In this document: positions 8,109 to 16,879 of the stretch, in pieces
Layout of the letters: every line of letters starts with the position of its first letter
Numbering within the stretch: position 1 is the first letter of the stretch
Assembly: GCA_964429135.1 (NCBI GenBank)
Contig: CAYSAU010000005.1
Coordinates: 1 to 64,000 of the forward strand
DNA length: 64,000 bases
DNA from: CAZSDU01 sp964429135
GTDB lineage: Bacteria > Bacteroidota > Bacteroidia > Bacteroidales > FEN-979
Reading direction: 5' to 3'
Made by a program: the position numbers and the translations under genes
Notes under the pieces: model-generated
The model's input: the letters and a program-made list of their open reading frames with translations, nothing else
What the model was told of the DNA's origin: nothing
Databases searched by the model: none

Positions 8109-10013
8109 TTATTTGATCAGATCAATACTGCGCCTGATGAATTCCGACAGATCTTTCCCTTTGAGAAGATTTTGTGATAGCAGGGCAAGGTCGAAAACCT
8201 GTTTGATGGTTCCCGCTTGTTTGCCCCCATCTGGCTCAAGCAGTAGCTTTCCTATCACCGGGTTGTTAGAGTTCACGACCAGGTTATATTTTTCCGGCAT
8301 TTCTCCCATGAAGTTATATCCTCCACCCAGGGCTGACATATCTTTCATACGCCGCATGAATTCATTTTGGGTGATCAGAAAAGGGACTTCATTTTCACTG
8401 AGATTATCGAAAACCACCGTGAATTTTTGTGCATCGATCTGCTTTTCGATCATCTCCTTCAGGGATTTTTGCTGATCCTCGGTTAAGCGCGAAGGGAGAT
8501 TATCTTCTTTTTGTACCAGTTTTTCGACTGTATCAGCATCTACCCTCGTAAACCTTGACTTTTCCAATTTCTGTTCAAGTGCATTGATGAAATGTGCATC
8601 AATGATGCCATCCAGAAGTAAAACATCATAACCTCTTTCTTTTACAGATTCAATAAAACTGAATTGCTCCTGGAAATGGGTGGCATAAATATAGATTAGG
8701 TTTCCATCTTTGTCTTTTTGTATCGCCTTAATGTGTTTTTCGTACTCTTCAAACGTAAAATATTTATTATCGACATTTTTAAAAAGACAGAATTTTTTCG
8801 CCCTGTCGTAAAATTCGGGTTGGGATATGATCCCATATTCAATAAATACCTTGATGTCATCCCATTTCGATTCAAAATCGGGACGGTTTTCTTTGAATAG
8901 CGATTCCAGCTTGTCAGCCACTTTTTTGGTGATGTGATTGGAAATTTTCTTGACATTGGGATCACTTTGCAGATAACTTCGGGAAACGTTCAGAGGAATA
9001 TCAGGAGAATCAATCACGCCATGCAGAAGGGTGAGAAAATCAGGAACTATCCCTTCCACCGAATCAGTCACAAAGACTTGATTGCAATATAGCTGGATTT
9101 TATCCTTCTGCACTTCCAGCGCTCTTTTGACTTTCGGAAAATAAAGGATTCCGGTCAGGTTAAACGGATAATCCACGTTGAGGTGAATCCAGAAGAGGGG
9201 TTCCTCAAAGGAATAAGGGTAAAGTTCCCGGTAAAAGTTCTTGTAATCCTCATCTTTCAGATCTACAGGTTTTTTCTTCCATAATGGATCGGTATTATTG
9301 ATAATCCTGGGTTTTTCAACTTCCACTCGTTTGTCATTACCATCTTTATCTTTTTCTCCCTCGACTTTTTCCCAGGTCTTTTCGTTTCCGAAACGGATAG
9401 GAACCGGGAGGAATTTGCAGTATTTTTTTAGAATTTCAAGCAGTTTGTATTCTTCGAGATAATCCTTTGAATCCTTGGCAATGTGAAGGATCACTTCCGT
9501 GCCACGGTCTTTTTTATCAGTTTCCTCCATCATGTAATCCGGACTGCCATCACATTCCCAGCGGACAGCTTTGTTTTCTCCTCGGGTTTGGTATGTTTTT
9601 GTATAAATTTCAACCTTGTCGGAAACCATGAAGGAAGAATAAAAACCGAGACCGAAATGACCAATGATGGCATTCATCTCTGATTCCGATTTGGTTTTGA
9701 ACTTCTTAATGAATTCTTCGGCGCTTGAAAAGGCGATCTGGTTGATATATTTATCCACTTCCGCAGCGGTCATCCCTATGCCCTTATCCTTGACAGAAAT
9801 TGTTTTTTTCTTGGTATCCAGGGTCACCTCAATGGTCAGGTCGCTGATGTCGCCATTATATTTTCCAAGCGCAGCAAGCGTTTTCAGTTTTTGTGTGGCA
9901 TCCACCGCGTTGGAAATAAGTTCGCGAAGGAAGATCTCATGATCAGAATAGAGGAATTTCTTGATGATCGGAAAAATATTCTCAGTCTGGACGTTAATTT
10001 TACCTTGTTGCAT
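8109..10013 (-). CDS. htpG: Molecular chaperone HtpG (Hsp90)
   Basis: 634 residues, the normal size for bacterial Hsp90. The N-terminal GHKL ATPase has ELISNAVDA (the Asn-containing motif), DKGIGM and GHFGLGFYS. The middle domain has the catalytic-loop region around SYLQSDPNVKKISNHI, and a dimerisation domain follows, ending in SEFIRRS. A charged insert (residues about 218-245, EKDKDGNDKRVEVEK) lies between the N-terminal and middle domains. It acts as a cytoplasmic homodimeric chaperone, downstream of DnaK/DnaJ/GrpE, two of which are encoded at 26160-27916. It is divergent from ilvE; its upstream region contains an abutting direct repeat described separately. Confidence 0.97.
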   Translation of the reverse strand: MQQGKINVQTENIFPIIKKFLYSDHEIFLRELISNAVDATQKLKTLAALGKYNGDISDLTIEVTLDTKKKTISVKDKGIGMTAAEVDKYINQIAFSSAEEFIKKFKTKSESEMNAIIGHFGLGFYSSFMVSDKVEIYTKTYQTRGENKAVRWECDGSPDYMMEETDKKDRGTEVILHIAKDSKDYLEEYKLLEILKKYCKFLPVPIRFGNEKTWEKVEGEKDKDGNDKRVEVEKPRIINNTDPLWKKKPVDLKDEDYKNFYRELYPYSFEEPLFWIHLNVDYPFNLTGILYFPKVKRALEVQKDKIQLYCNQVFVTDSVEGIVPDFLTLLHGVIDSPDIPLNVSRSYLQSDPNVKKISNHITKKVADKLESLFKENRPDFESKWDDIKVFIEYGIISQPEFYDRAKKFCLFKNVDNKYFTFEEYEKHIKAIQKDKDGNLIYIYATHFQEQFSFIESVKERGYDVLLLDGIIDAHFINALEQKLEKSRFTRVDADTVEKLVQKEDNLPSRLTEDQQKSLKEMIEKQIDAQKFTVVFDNLSENEVPFLITQNEFMRRMKDMSALGGGYNFMGEMPEKYNLVVNSNNPVIGKLLLEPDGGKQAGTIKQVFDLALLSQNLLKGKDLSEFIRRSIDLIK

Positions 10014-10072
10014 AGTGATCGAGGTTTAGATGTTTTTTCCGGTATATCAAAAAAAATGCCATGGGTAAGAAT

Positions 10073-10088
10073 ATGACAAAATGACAAA
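10073..10088. repeat. Tandem 8-base direct repeat upstream of htpG
   Basis: ATGACAAA occurs twice back to back, 60-75 bases upstream of the htpG ATG and 93-108 bases upstream of the ilvE ATG. On the htpG strand it reads TTTGTCAT twice, so each copy also contains a -33-like TTTG. It could be an operator or overlapping -33 elements. No matching -7 box was found, so the role is open. Confidence 0.4.
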
Positions 10089-10180
10089 CAGATAATTTTT
10101 CATCTTCCTCATGTAATAAGGAAGAAAATTTCTAATTTTACAAGGTTGTATTTCCGTTGGAACATCTAAAAATTATCTAT

Positions 10181-11200
10181 ATGAGCGCAATTGATTGGAA
10201 AAACTTGCCATTTGGCTATTTCAAAACAGATTTTAATGTCCGTTGCTATTATAAAAACGGGCAATGGGGTGACCTGGAGGTCACTGATTCCGAAATGATC
10301 AGCATGCACATGGCGGCCACATGCCTGCATTACGGACAGGAAGCTTTTGAAGGGATGAAAGCCTTTACCGGTTCAGATGGAAAGATCCGCATCTTCAGGA
10401 TGGAAGAAAATGCCAAAAGGATGCAGCAATCTGCCCAAGGAGTGATGATGGCAGAAGTGCCCACTCCTTTGTTTATTGAAACGGTTTTAAAAGCAGTCAA
10501 ATTAAACCTGAAGTATGTTCCCCCATATGGAGAAGGCGCTTCCCTGTATATTCGTCCCTTGCTGATCGGCTCCGGGCCTCAGGTCGGTGTTAAGCCTGCT
10601 ACAGAATATATGTTCATGGTTTTTGTGGGCCCTGTCGGTCCTTATTTTAAGGAAGGATTCAATCCGGTGAAAATGCAGATTGTTCGTGATTACGACCGTG
10701 CTGCTCCCCTTGGCACCGGTCACATAAAAGTTGGAGGAAATTATGCGGCAAGTCTGAGGGCAGGTGTTCGTGCACATAACGACGGTTTTTCTTCTTGTAT
10801 CTTTCTGGATGCCCGTGAAAAAAAATATATTGATGAAGCCGGACCGGCTAATTTTTTCGGAATTAAAGGGAATATATATGTCACGCCGGATTCAAGCTCC
10901 ATATTACCCTCTATTACTAACAAATCTTTATGTGTACTTGCAGAAGAGCTGGGAATGAAAGTGGAAAGGCGTCATGTTCCAGTGGAGGAATTAGCCGAAT
11001 TCGACGAAGTCGGAGCCTGCGGAACTGCAGCAGTGATTTCACCGATCTGTCAGATCCATGATAGGGACACCGGGAAAATTTATCAATATTGCAAGGATGG
11101 TCATGCCGGACCGGTTTCCACCAAGCTGTACAACAAATTGAAGGGTATTCAGGAAGGCCTCGAACCAGATACTCACGGCTGGGTGACCGTCTTGGAGTAA
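10181..11200 (+). CDS. ilvE: Branched-chain amino acid aminotransferase
   Basis: 339 residues from the ATG at 10181; an in-frame TTG 24 bases upstream would add eight non-conserved residues and is less likely. This is a fold-type IV PLP enzyme: GQEAFEGMKAF near residue 55, the PLP-binding Lys in GHIKVGGNYAASL, GPANFFGI, and the C-terminal FDEVGACGTAAVISPI. It interconverts leucine, isoleucine and valine with their keto acids using glutamate/2-oxoglutarate, in the cytoplasm. It is a single gene, divergent from htpG and convergent with pyrF. No other ilv or leu genes are in the window. Confidence 0.95.
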   Translation: MSAIDWKNLPFGYFKTDFNVRCYYKNGQWGDLEVTDSEMISMHMAATCLHYGQEAFEGMKAFTGSDGKIRIFRMEENAKRMQQSAQGVMMAEVPTPLFIETVLKAVKLNLKYVPPYGEGASLYIRPLLIGSGPQVGVKPATEYMFMVFVGPVGPYFKEGFNPVKMQIVRDYDRAAPLGTGHIKVGGNYAASLRAGVRAHNDGFSSCIFLDAREKKYIDEAGPANFFGIKGNIYVTPDSSSILPSITNKSLCVLAEELGMKVERRHVPVEELAEFDEVGACGTAAVISPICQIHDRDTGKIYQYCKDGHAGPVSTKLYNKLKGIQEGLEPDTHGWVTVLE

Positions 11201-11258
11201 ATGAATGTCAAGCTAATCTGCCAGTAATTCATGGTTGCAATGCTTGACAATTCTTCAG

Positions 11259-12083
11259 CTACAAAATCGCTTCCATTTCCTTCTGCATTACCTGGGCAAC
11301 TTCTCTTGCTTTTTCAGCGAAATTATGATCGTTGGATGCATACAGGATGTTTCTGGAGGAGTTCACGATCAGTCCGCAGTCTTTGGTTAAGCCATATTTC
11401 GTAACTTCTTGCAGGTTTCCGCCCTGAGCGCCAACTCCCGGAACCAGTAGGAAATGATCAGGCAGGATTTTACGGACCTCGGTGAGCATCTCAGCTTTTG
11501 TGGCTCCCACCACATACATCATGTTTTCATCCGAACCCCATTTGGAGGATTTAATCAACACCTCTTCATAGAGTTTTTTATTCCCTGAGCTGAAGTACTG
11601 AAAATCTCCTGCTCCTATATTAGAAGTCAGAGCCAGTACAATGATCCATTTATCAGGATAGGAGAGGAAAGGTGTTATCGAATCTTCTCCCATGTATGGA
11701 GCAACCGTGACCGCATCGAAATTCATGCCTGAAGAAACCTGATCAAATATGGCCCGGGCATATTGAGCAGAAGTATTGCCGATATCACCCCGCTTGGCAT
11801 CAGCTATGGTAAAATGCTGACCGGGATAAACGGTGTTGATGTATTGAATGGTTTTTGTCAGACTGTTCCACCCTTTCACTCCAATACTCTCATAAAAGGC
11901 AAAATTGGGCTTATAGGCAATAGCCAGGTCGTGAGTGGCATCAATAATAGCCTTATTGAAATCAAAAACAGGATCATCATGATCCAGAATATGTTTCGGA
12001 ATTTTAGTCAAATCCGTATCCAATCCAATACATAGAAAGGATTTTTTACTGTATATGAGGTTGATAAGGTTTGCGCGCTTCAT
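11259..12083 (-). CDS. pyrF: Orotidine 5'-phosphate decarboxylase
   Basis: 274 residues. The N-terminus has CIGLDTDLTKIP and the active-site signature is DAKRGDIGNTSAQYA, the long PyrF subfamily (type 2, about 270 residues, found in Bacteroidota and actinobacteria) rather than the 230-residue E. coli type. C-terminal phosphate-binding region: LLVPGVGAQGGN and NSSRNILYAS. It makes UMP in the last step of pyrimidine synthesis. It is the last gene of a purM-prfA-pyrF unit, 52 bases after prfA, and is convergent with ilvE. Confidence 0.96.
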   Translation of the reverse strand: MKRANLINLIYSKKSFLCIGLDTDLTKIPKHILDHDDPVFDFNKAIIDATHDLAIAYKPNFAFYESIGVKGWNSLTKTIQYINTVYPGQHFTIADAKRGDIGNTSAQYARAIFDQVSSGMNFDAVTVAPYMGEDSITPFLSYPDKWIIVLALTSNIGAGDFQYFSSGNKKLYEEVLIKSSKWGSDENMMYVVGATKAEMLTEVRKILPDHFLLVPGVGAQGGNLQEVTKYGLTKDCGLIVNSSRNILYASNDHNFAEKAREVAQVMQKEMEAIL

Positions 12084-12135
12084 AATAGAAAAATTAAATG
12101 CACATCTTCAAATCATCGCTTGTCGCTTGTAGATC

Positions 12136-13209
12136 TTAGTTGCTTCCTGCTTCCTTCAGTCTCTCAGCATTTTCTGCAAGCTGGAGTGCATCGATCAAAG
12201 GTTGAACATCCCCGTCCACAATCACGGGAAGGTTGTATAGCGTGAGATTGATCCTGTGGTCTGTCACCCGGCTTTGAGGATAATTATAAGTTCGGATTTT
12301 CGCTGATCTGTCACCGGTAGAAACCATGGTCTTTCTTTTTTTGGAAATTTCATCCAGGTACTTTTGGTGTTCCAGTTCATAAAGCCTTGTCCGGAGCACT
12401 TTCATGGCTTTATCGAAATTCTTGATCTGTGATTTCTCGTCCTGGCAGGAAACTACTATTCCTGAAGGAATATGCGTAAGACGGATGGCGGAATAAGTCG
12501 TGTTCACCGATTGGCCTCCTGGTCCTGATGAGCAGAAAGTATCTTTACGCACATCAGATTGTTTGATTTCCACATCAAATTCATCAGCTTCAGGCAGGAC
12601 AGCCACGGTGGCGGCTGATGTATGAACCCTACCCTGGGTTTCCGTCTGGGGAACACGCTGTACTCGGTGGACTCCTGATTCGTATTTCATCTGCCCATAA
12701 ACATTCTCACCTATCAGGTTGAAAATAATTTCTTTATATCCACCCATTGTGCCTTCGGTGAAATCAACCAACTCTACTTTCCAGCGTTTGGTCTCAGCGA
12801 ATTTATTGTACATCCTGAACAGGTCACCGGCAAAAATACTGGCCTCATCTCCACCTGTGCCGGCACGGATTTCAATCACGGCATTCTTTCCGTCTTCGGG
12901 ATCAGCAGGAATGAGCATCACACGAATCTCATCTTCCAGGTTTTCTTTTTCTGTGAGCAGGGTGTTCAGTTCTTCTTTGGCCATGATCCTGAATTCTTCA
13001 TCCTTTTCATGATGGATGATCTCTTTGGCATGTTCAATATTGGCAAGAATGTCTTTATAATGCTCGTATCCGGCAATGATCGGTTGAAGTTCTTTATAGT
13101 CCTTATTCAACCGGATATATCGCTTCATGTCACTCATCACCTCAGGCTCATTCATCTGGTTCTGAATGTCCTCAAACCGTTGTTTGATGGCTTCAAGTTT
13201 TTCTAGCAT
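12136..13209 (-). CDS. prfA: Peptide chain release factor 1
   Basis: 357 residues. The catalytic GGQ is in SSGPGGQSVNTTYSAI, which triggers peptidyl-tRNA hydrolysis. The stop-codon-reading tripeptide in RVPQTETQGRVHTSAATVAV has the RF1 PxT form (here PQT rather than the common PAT or PVT) and not the SPF of RF2. The protein should read UAA and UAG. It lies six bases after purM and 52 before pyrF, all on the minus strand. Confidence 0.97.
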   Translation of the reverse strand: MLEKLEAIKQRFEDIQNQMNEPEVMSDMKRYIRLNKDYKELQPIIAGYEHYKDILANIEHAKEIIHHEKDEEFRIMAKEELNTLLTEKENLEDEIRVMLIPADPEDGKNAVIEIRAGTGGDEASIFAGDLFRMYNKFAETKRWKVELVDFTEGTMGGYKEIIFNLIGENVYGQMKYESGVHRVQRVPQTETQGRVHTSAATVAVLPEADEFDVEIKQSDVRKDTFCSSGPGGQSVNTTYSAIRLTHIPSGIVVSCQDEKSQIKNFDKAMKVLRTRLYELEHQKYLDEISKKRKTMVSTGDRSAKIRTYNYPQSRVTDHRINLTLYNLPVIVDGDVQPLIDALQLAENAERLKEAGSN

Positions 13210-13215
13210 AATTTC

Positions 13216-14391
13216 TTAAAATTCTAATGCAAAGTTAGGAAATTCGCTGAGAATGCTTAATTTCCTGGAAGGATAGGAGAGGCAACGACCGATGATTTGG
13301 GATTCAATATTGAATTCATGGGCAATATCCATGATGTTTTGAGCCATATTTTCTGGGATATAGAATTCCAGGCGATGGCCCATATTAAATACCTGGTACA
13401 TCTCTTTCCATGGAGTTCCTGATTCCTGCTGAATCATCATAAAGAGAGGAGGAAGGGGAAACAGATTATCTTTCACCACATGCAATTGATCAATAAAATG
13501 CAGGATTTTTGTTTGCCCTCCACCACTGCAATGAACCATGCCGTGAATATGTTCCCTGTACATGCTCAAGATTTTCTTGACCACAGGGGCATAGGTCCGG
13601 GTGGGAGAAAGGAGGAGTTTTCCAATATTCATTCCCGGGATTTCGGAAGGATCAGTCAGGTTTTTATTTCCGGTATAGACCAAAGGATCAGGAATCCGGT
13701 CATCGAAACTTTCAGGATATCGGAAGGCATGTGGTTTATTCAGCAGGTCATGCCGTGCGGAAGTCAGACCATTGCTCCCTATCCCCCCATTGTATGAGGT
13801 TTCATAGCTGGCTTGTCCATAGGAAGCCATTCCCACGATTACATCCCCGGCCTGGATATTCCCGTTATTGATCACATCTTTTCTTTTCATCCGACAACTG
13901 ACAGTAGAATCAACAATGATTGTACGTACCAGGTCGCCCACATCTGCCGTTTCACCTCCTGTGGACCAAATTCCAATCCCATGACTTCTCAACAACTCAA
14001 GGAAATCTTCCGTTCCCCTGATGATTTCTGAAATGATTTCCCCCGGGATCAGTTTCTTGTTCCTGCCGATTGTGGATGAAAGGAGGATATTCTCGCAGGC
14101 ACCGACACATAAAAGATCATCCAGGTTCATTACGATGGCATCCTGGGCTATTCCCTTCCATACCGACAGATCGCCGGTTTCTTTCCAGTAGAGATAGGCC
14201 AGGGAGGATTTGGTCCCTGCCCCGTCGGCATGCATAATGTTACACCATTCCTCATCACCGCCAAGGATGTCAGGAATGATCTTACAGAAGGCTTTTGGAA
14301 ATATTCCCTTGTCCATACTGCTGATGGCCGAATGAACTTCTTCTTTTCCTGAAGAAACACCTCTGAGGTTATAGCGGGAGTTTTCAGTCAT
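13216..14391 (-). CDS. purM: Phosphoribosylformylglycinamidine cyclo-ligase (AIR synthase)
   Basis: 391 residues, somewhat longer than the 345 of E. coli PurM. It belongs to the PurM/SelD ATP-binding fold. Visible features are the N-terminal YNLRGVSSGKEEVH, the DGAGTKSSLAYLYW stretch (matching DGVGTKL), DAIVMNLDDLLCVGA, STGGETADVGD (matching GGETAEMPG), and HCSGGGQTKILHF (matching HITGGG). It converts FGAM to AIR with ATP in purine synthesis. It is the first gene of the unit with prfA and pyrF, a combination often kept in Bacteroidales; a divergent PurM subtype is normal there. The ATG lies 23 bases after the preceding gene's stop. Confidence 0.9.
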   Translation of the reverse strand: MTENSRYNLRGVSSGKEEVHSAISSMDKGIFPKAFCKIIPDILGGDEEWCNIMHADGAGTKSSLAYLYWKETGDLSVWKGIAQDAIVMNLDDLLCVGACENILLSSTIGRNKKLIPGEIISEIIRGTEDFLELLRSHGIGIWSTGGETADVGDLVRTIIVDSTVSCRMKRKDVINNGNIQAGDVIVGMASYGQASYETSYNGGIGSNGLTSARHDLLNKPHAFRYPESFDDRIPDPLVYTGNKNLTDPSEIPGMNIGKLLLSPTRTYAPVVKKILSMYREHIHGMVHCSGGGQTKILHFIDQLHVVKDNLFPLPPLFMMIQQESGTPWKEMYQVFNMGHRLEFYIPENMAQNIMDIAHEFNIESQIIGRCLSYPSRKLSILSEFPNFALEF

Positions 14392-14414
14392 GAGCCGGTA
14401 AAGATAAATACATT

Positions 14415-16862
14415 TTACTGGAAAATGATCAGGCTCTTTTTTGAATCAATGGAGAAATCACCAAGTCTTTTCAACGTATTTTCGCCTAACCGGATCCCGG
14501 TCGTCTTACGGTTTACGGTAGCTTCGATATCTTTTACGGTGTTTCGTCCTATCTTTAATTCCCTGATGATAAATACCGCTTTGTCGGCAATCGTTCCTTC
14601 CCCGATGATTTTGGTCACCTCTCCCTGGAAATCTGTTTTGTCGATCAGACCGTCTTTGAGCAGTTTCAATGCATATTCCTGAGAAATATAAAACTCCTTT
14701 TCCTTAGGATCATAAGTGAATGACAGGGTGGCCCCATTGACAAAACATTCCGCGTTCAGAAGTCCTTCTTTGGTTAGGGTGTAGCTGACCGTATTTTCTT
14801 CTGGTTTGACCACGACTTCAATTTTCACAGGTGTTTGTTTGTCAACTTTAGTCTTAGGAATAAAATCATTACGGAGTATGCTGAACTCGGTACGACGGTT
14901 CAACTGATGGGCTGCTTCCTTGACCTGGATGTTGGGTAGCAAGTTAATCACGGAATCGGTGAGGGTGGTTCCGGCAGTAAAGGTATATCCTTCCCGGCTA
15001 ATGTCTTTTGTCAGGGTACGCGGAACCCTTTCCCCGTATCCTTTGGCTGCGAGGCGGTCGGGATCGATGCCCCTGGAGATAAGGTAATCCACGACAGACT
15101 GGGCTCGTTTTTGGGAGAGGATATCATTCCTTTCATCAGAATCTCGTGAGTCGGTATGTGAAGCCAGTTCAACCACGATGGTTTCATTGGCGTCGAGGGT
15201 TTCAATTAAACCCTGAAGGGAATCCTGGTATTGAGGTTTTAAATCCCATTTAGCCAGATCATATAAAATATCGGGTAGCACTACGGGTTTTTTCGGAATA
15301 GGACGGAGGATAAAATTTTTAGTAATATCCTTGCTTTTTTCCAGTCCTACCGTTGTTTCCCGTCCTTTTTCATTGAAATAATCCCTTTTTGTCACCAGGA
15401 TATCATAGGTAGTATTGACAGATATCTGGTTTTTATTGAAACTGTAAAATCCTTTTTCATCGGTATTATCTTCCAGTGCGCGTCCATTGGTTCCCACAAT
15501 AAGTACCTTGGCGCCAGCCAACGGTTGAAGGCTGCGATCATCTGTTACAGTACCTTCCAGGGTGAAGTAAACGGGAGGGACAACAAAGGAATAAATATCA
15601 TCCTTGCCTTTCCCGCCCGGGCGGTTGGAAGCAAAAAGGCCCTGTTCGGGCTCATCCATATTAAATACGATACTGAAGTCATCAGCCGGAGAGTTAATGG
15701 GATATTTCATGTTTTCCGGCTTGCTCCACTTCCCGTCAGACTTGACGGATCTGAAAATGTCGAGCCCGCCCATACCCGGATGACCGTTGGAAGCAAAATA
15801 AAGGATGCTGTCGCTACGGATGAAAGGGAAAAGTTCATCACCCGGAGTATTGATTTCTGGTCCCAGGTTTTCTTTGGAATAACCACCGCCTTTAGCCTTT
15901 TTTTTTGTCATCCAGATATCTTTTCCTCCATGACCTCCGGGGAGTTCTGAGGCAAAGTAGATGGTTTCATCACTGGTGACGGAGGGATGGCCGAAAACAT
16001 AGGAACTATCTCCCCCAAGATCGATTTTCTCTGGTTCTCCCCATGCCGTCTGTCCCTGACGGCTAACCCTGAATATTCCGCAACCATTCATTTTCTTGGG
16101 TTCATTCCAGCAACGGGTGAAATAGAATGCAGAGAACCGGGGATTGAACTGTCCCACTCCATCATTGGCTTTGGAATTGATCATACCTGCTTCGTCAGCA
16201 AGCAAGGGTTTGCTCCATTCCCCTTTACGGTCGATACGGGAATAGAAGAGATCAGAAAATTTCAGCCCTGTCCAGTTATCAATCTCCTTTCCTTTAGCAG
16301 CTCCACGGTCGGAGGTGAATATGATCGAGCCATATTTTCTGTCGGCATAAGCCGGGGCAAAGTCGTTTTCTTTTGAAGCCAGGTTCTTTTCGAACTTCAC
16401 CTCATACTTTGAAGGATTGGCCATCCATTCTTTAGATAATTTACTGCTTTCTATCCCGATGTCTCCTTTCGGATCATCTGGGACCTTTTCTTTATAAGCA
16501 GTATATTGCAGGATGGCTTCATCATAATTGCCATTGGCTTTCAAGGCATCTGCATAGTATAATAAAATACGGGGTTCTTTGGTATAATATTTACTTGTGA
16601 TACAACGTTTGTAAGCGATTTCCGACTTTTTTGTATTGTTCATCATGCGGTAGCACTCAGCCATCCTGAACGAAATACGATCCCTTTCCGCTTTGTTGTT
16701 TTTGACCTTTGAATAGGCTTTCTGGTATCGTTGCAAGGCGAGCAGGTACATCTGATCCGTGAACGCATTATCAGCAGCCTTGGAATGTTTATTCTGGGAA
16801 TAACCATTCAGACTGGAAATCAAAAAAGCCAATAGCAGAATAGAAGAAAAAGAATACCGCAT
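14415..16862 (-). CDS. TPR/PD40/OmpA envelope protein (PorE-like) with an extra C-terminal retropepsin-like domain
   Basis: 815 residues from the ATG at 16862; a longer frame would begin inside secDF and lack a leading signal peptide. Order: signal peptide (1-22, NGYSQN); TPR-like helices (about 28-145); WD40-like PD40 repeats (about 150-430; SIIFTSDRG, FYFTRC, IYFASELPGG, LYFASNGHPGMGGLDIF, GLFASNRPGGKGKDDIY); a carboxypeptidase-regulatory-like fold (about 434-520); an OmpA C-terminal peptidoglycan-binding domain (about 530-665; SHTD, then SQKRAQSVVDYL). This set matches PorE of the type IX secretion system and its paralogues. The last 130 residues are additional and look like a degenerate clan-AA protease fold. 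It lies 17 bases after secDF, probably co-transcribed. Confidence 0.88.
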   Translation of the reverse strand: MRYSFSSILLLAFLISSLNGYSQNKHSKAADNAFTDQMYLLALQRYQKAYSKVKNNKAERDRISFRMAECYRMMNNTKKSEIAYKRCITSKYYTKEPRILLYYADALKANGNYDEAILQYTAYKEKVPDDPKGDIGIESSKLSKEWMANPSKYEVKFEKNLASKENDFAPAYADRKYGSIIFTSDRGAAKGKEIDNWTGLKFSDLFYSRIDRKGEWSKPLLADEAGMINSKANDGVGQFNPRFSAFYFTRCWNEPKKMNGCGIFRVSRQGQTAWGEPEKIDLGGDSSYVFGHPSVTSDETIYFASELPGGHGGKDIWMTKKKAKGGGYSKENLGPEINTPGDELFPFIRSDSILYFASNGHPGMGGLDIFRSVKSDGKWSKPENMKYPINSPADDFSIVFNMDEPEQGLFASNRPGGKGKDDIYSFVVPPVYFTLEGTVTDDRSLQPLAGAKVLIVGTNGRALEDNTDEKGFYSFNKNQISVNTTYDILVTKRDYFNEKGRETTVGLEKSKDITKNFILRPIPKKPVVLPDILYDLAKWDLKPQYQDSLQGLIETLDANETIVVELASHTDSRDSDERNDILSQKRAQSVVDYLISRGIDPDRLAAKGYGERVPRTLTKDISREGYTFTAGTTLTDSVINLLPNIQVKEAAHQLNRRTEFSILRNDFIPKTKVDKQTPVKIEVVVKPEENTVSYTLTKEGLLNAECFVNGATLSFTYDPKEKEFYISQEYALKLLKDGLIDKTDFQGEVTKIIGEGTIADKAVFIIRELKIGRNTVKDIEATVNRKTTGIRLGENTLKRLGDFSIDSKKSLIIFQ

Positions 16863-16879
16863 GCAATTGCAGTTTGTTG

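Noticed and set aside
10100..10128. TCTTCCT/AGGAAGA hairpin upstream of ilvE
   Set aside because: Seven A/T-rich pairs, no T-run and no link to a gene end; may be chance in an AT-rich spacer.
10133..10140. TAATTTTA as a -7 box for ilvE
   Set aside because: It deviates from TAnnTTTG at the last base and has no -33 partner.
11206..11249. Inverted repeat TGTCAAGC/GCTTGACA between convergent ilvE and pyrF
   Set aside because: Only eight pairs with a 28-base loop and no T-run on either strand; too weak to call a terminator.
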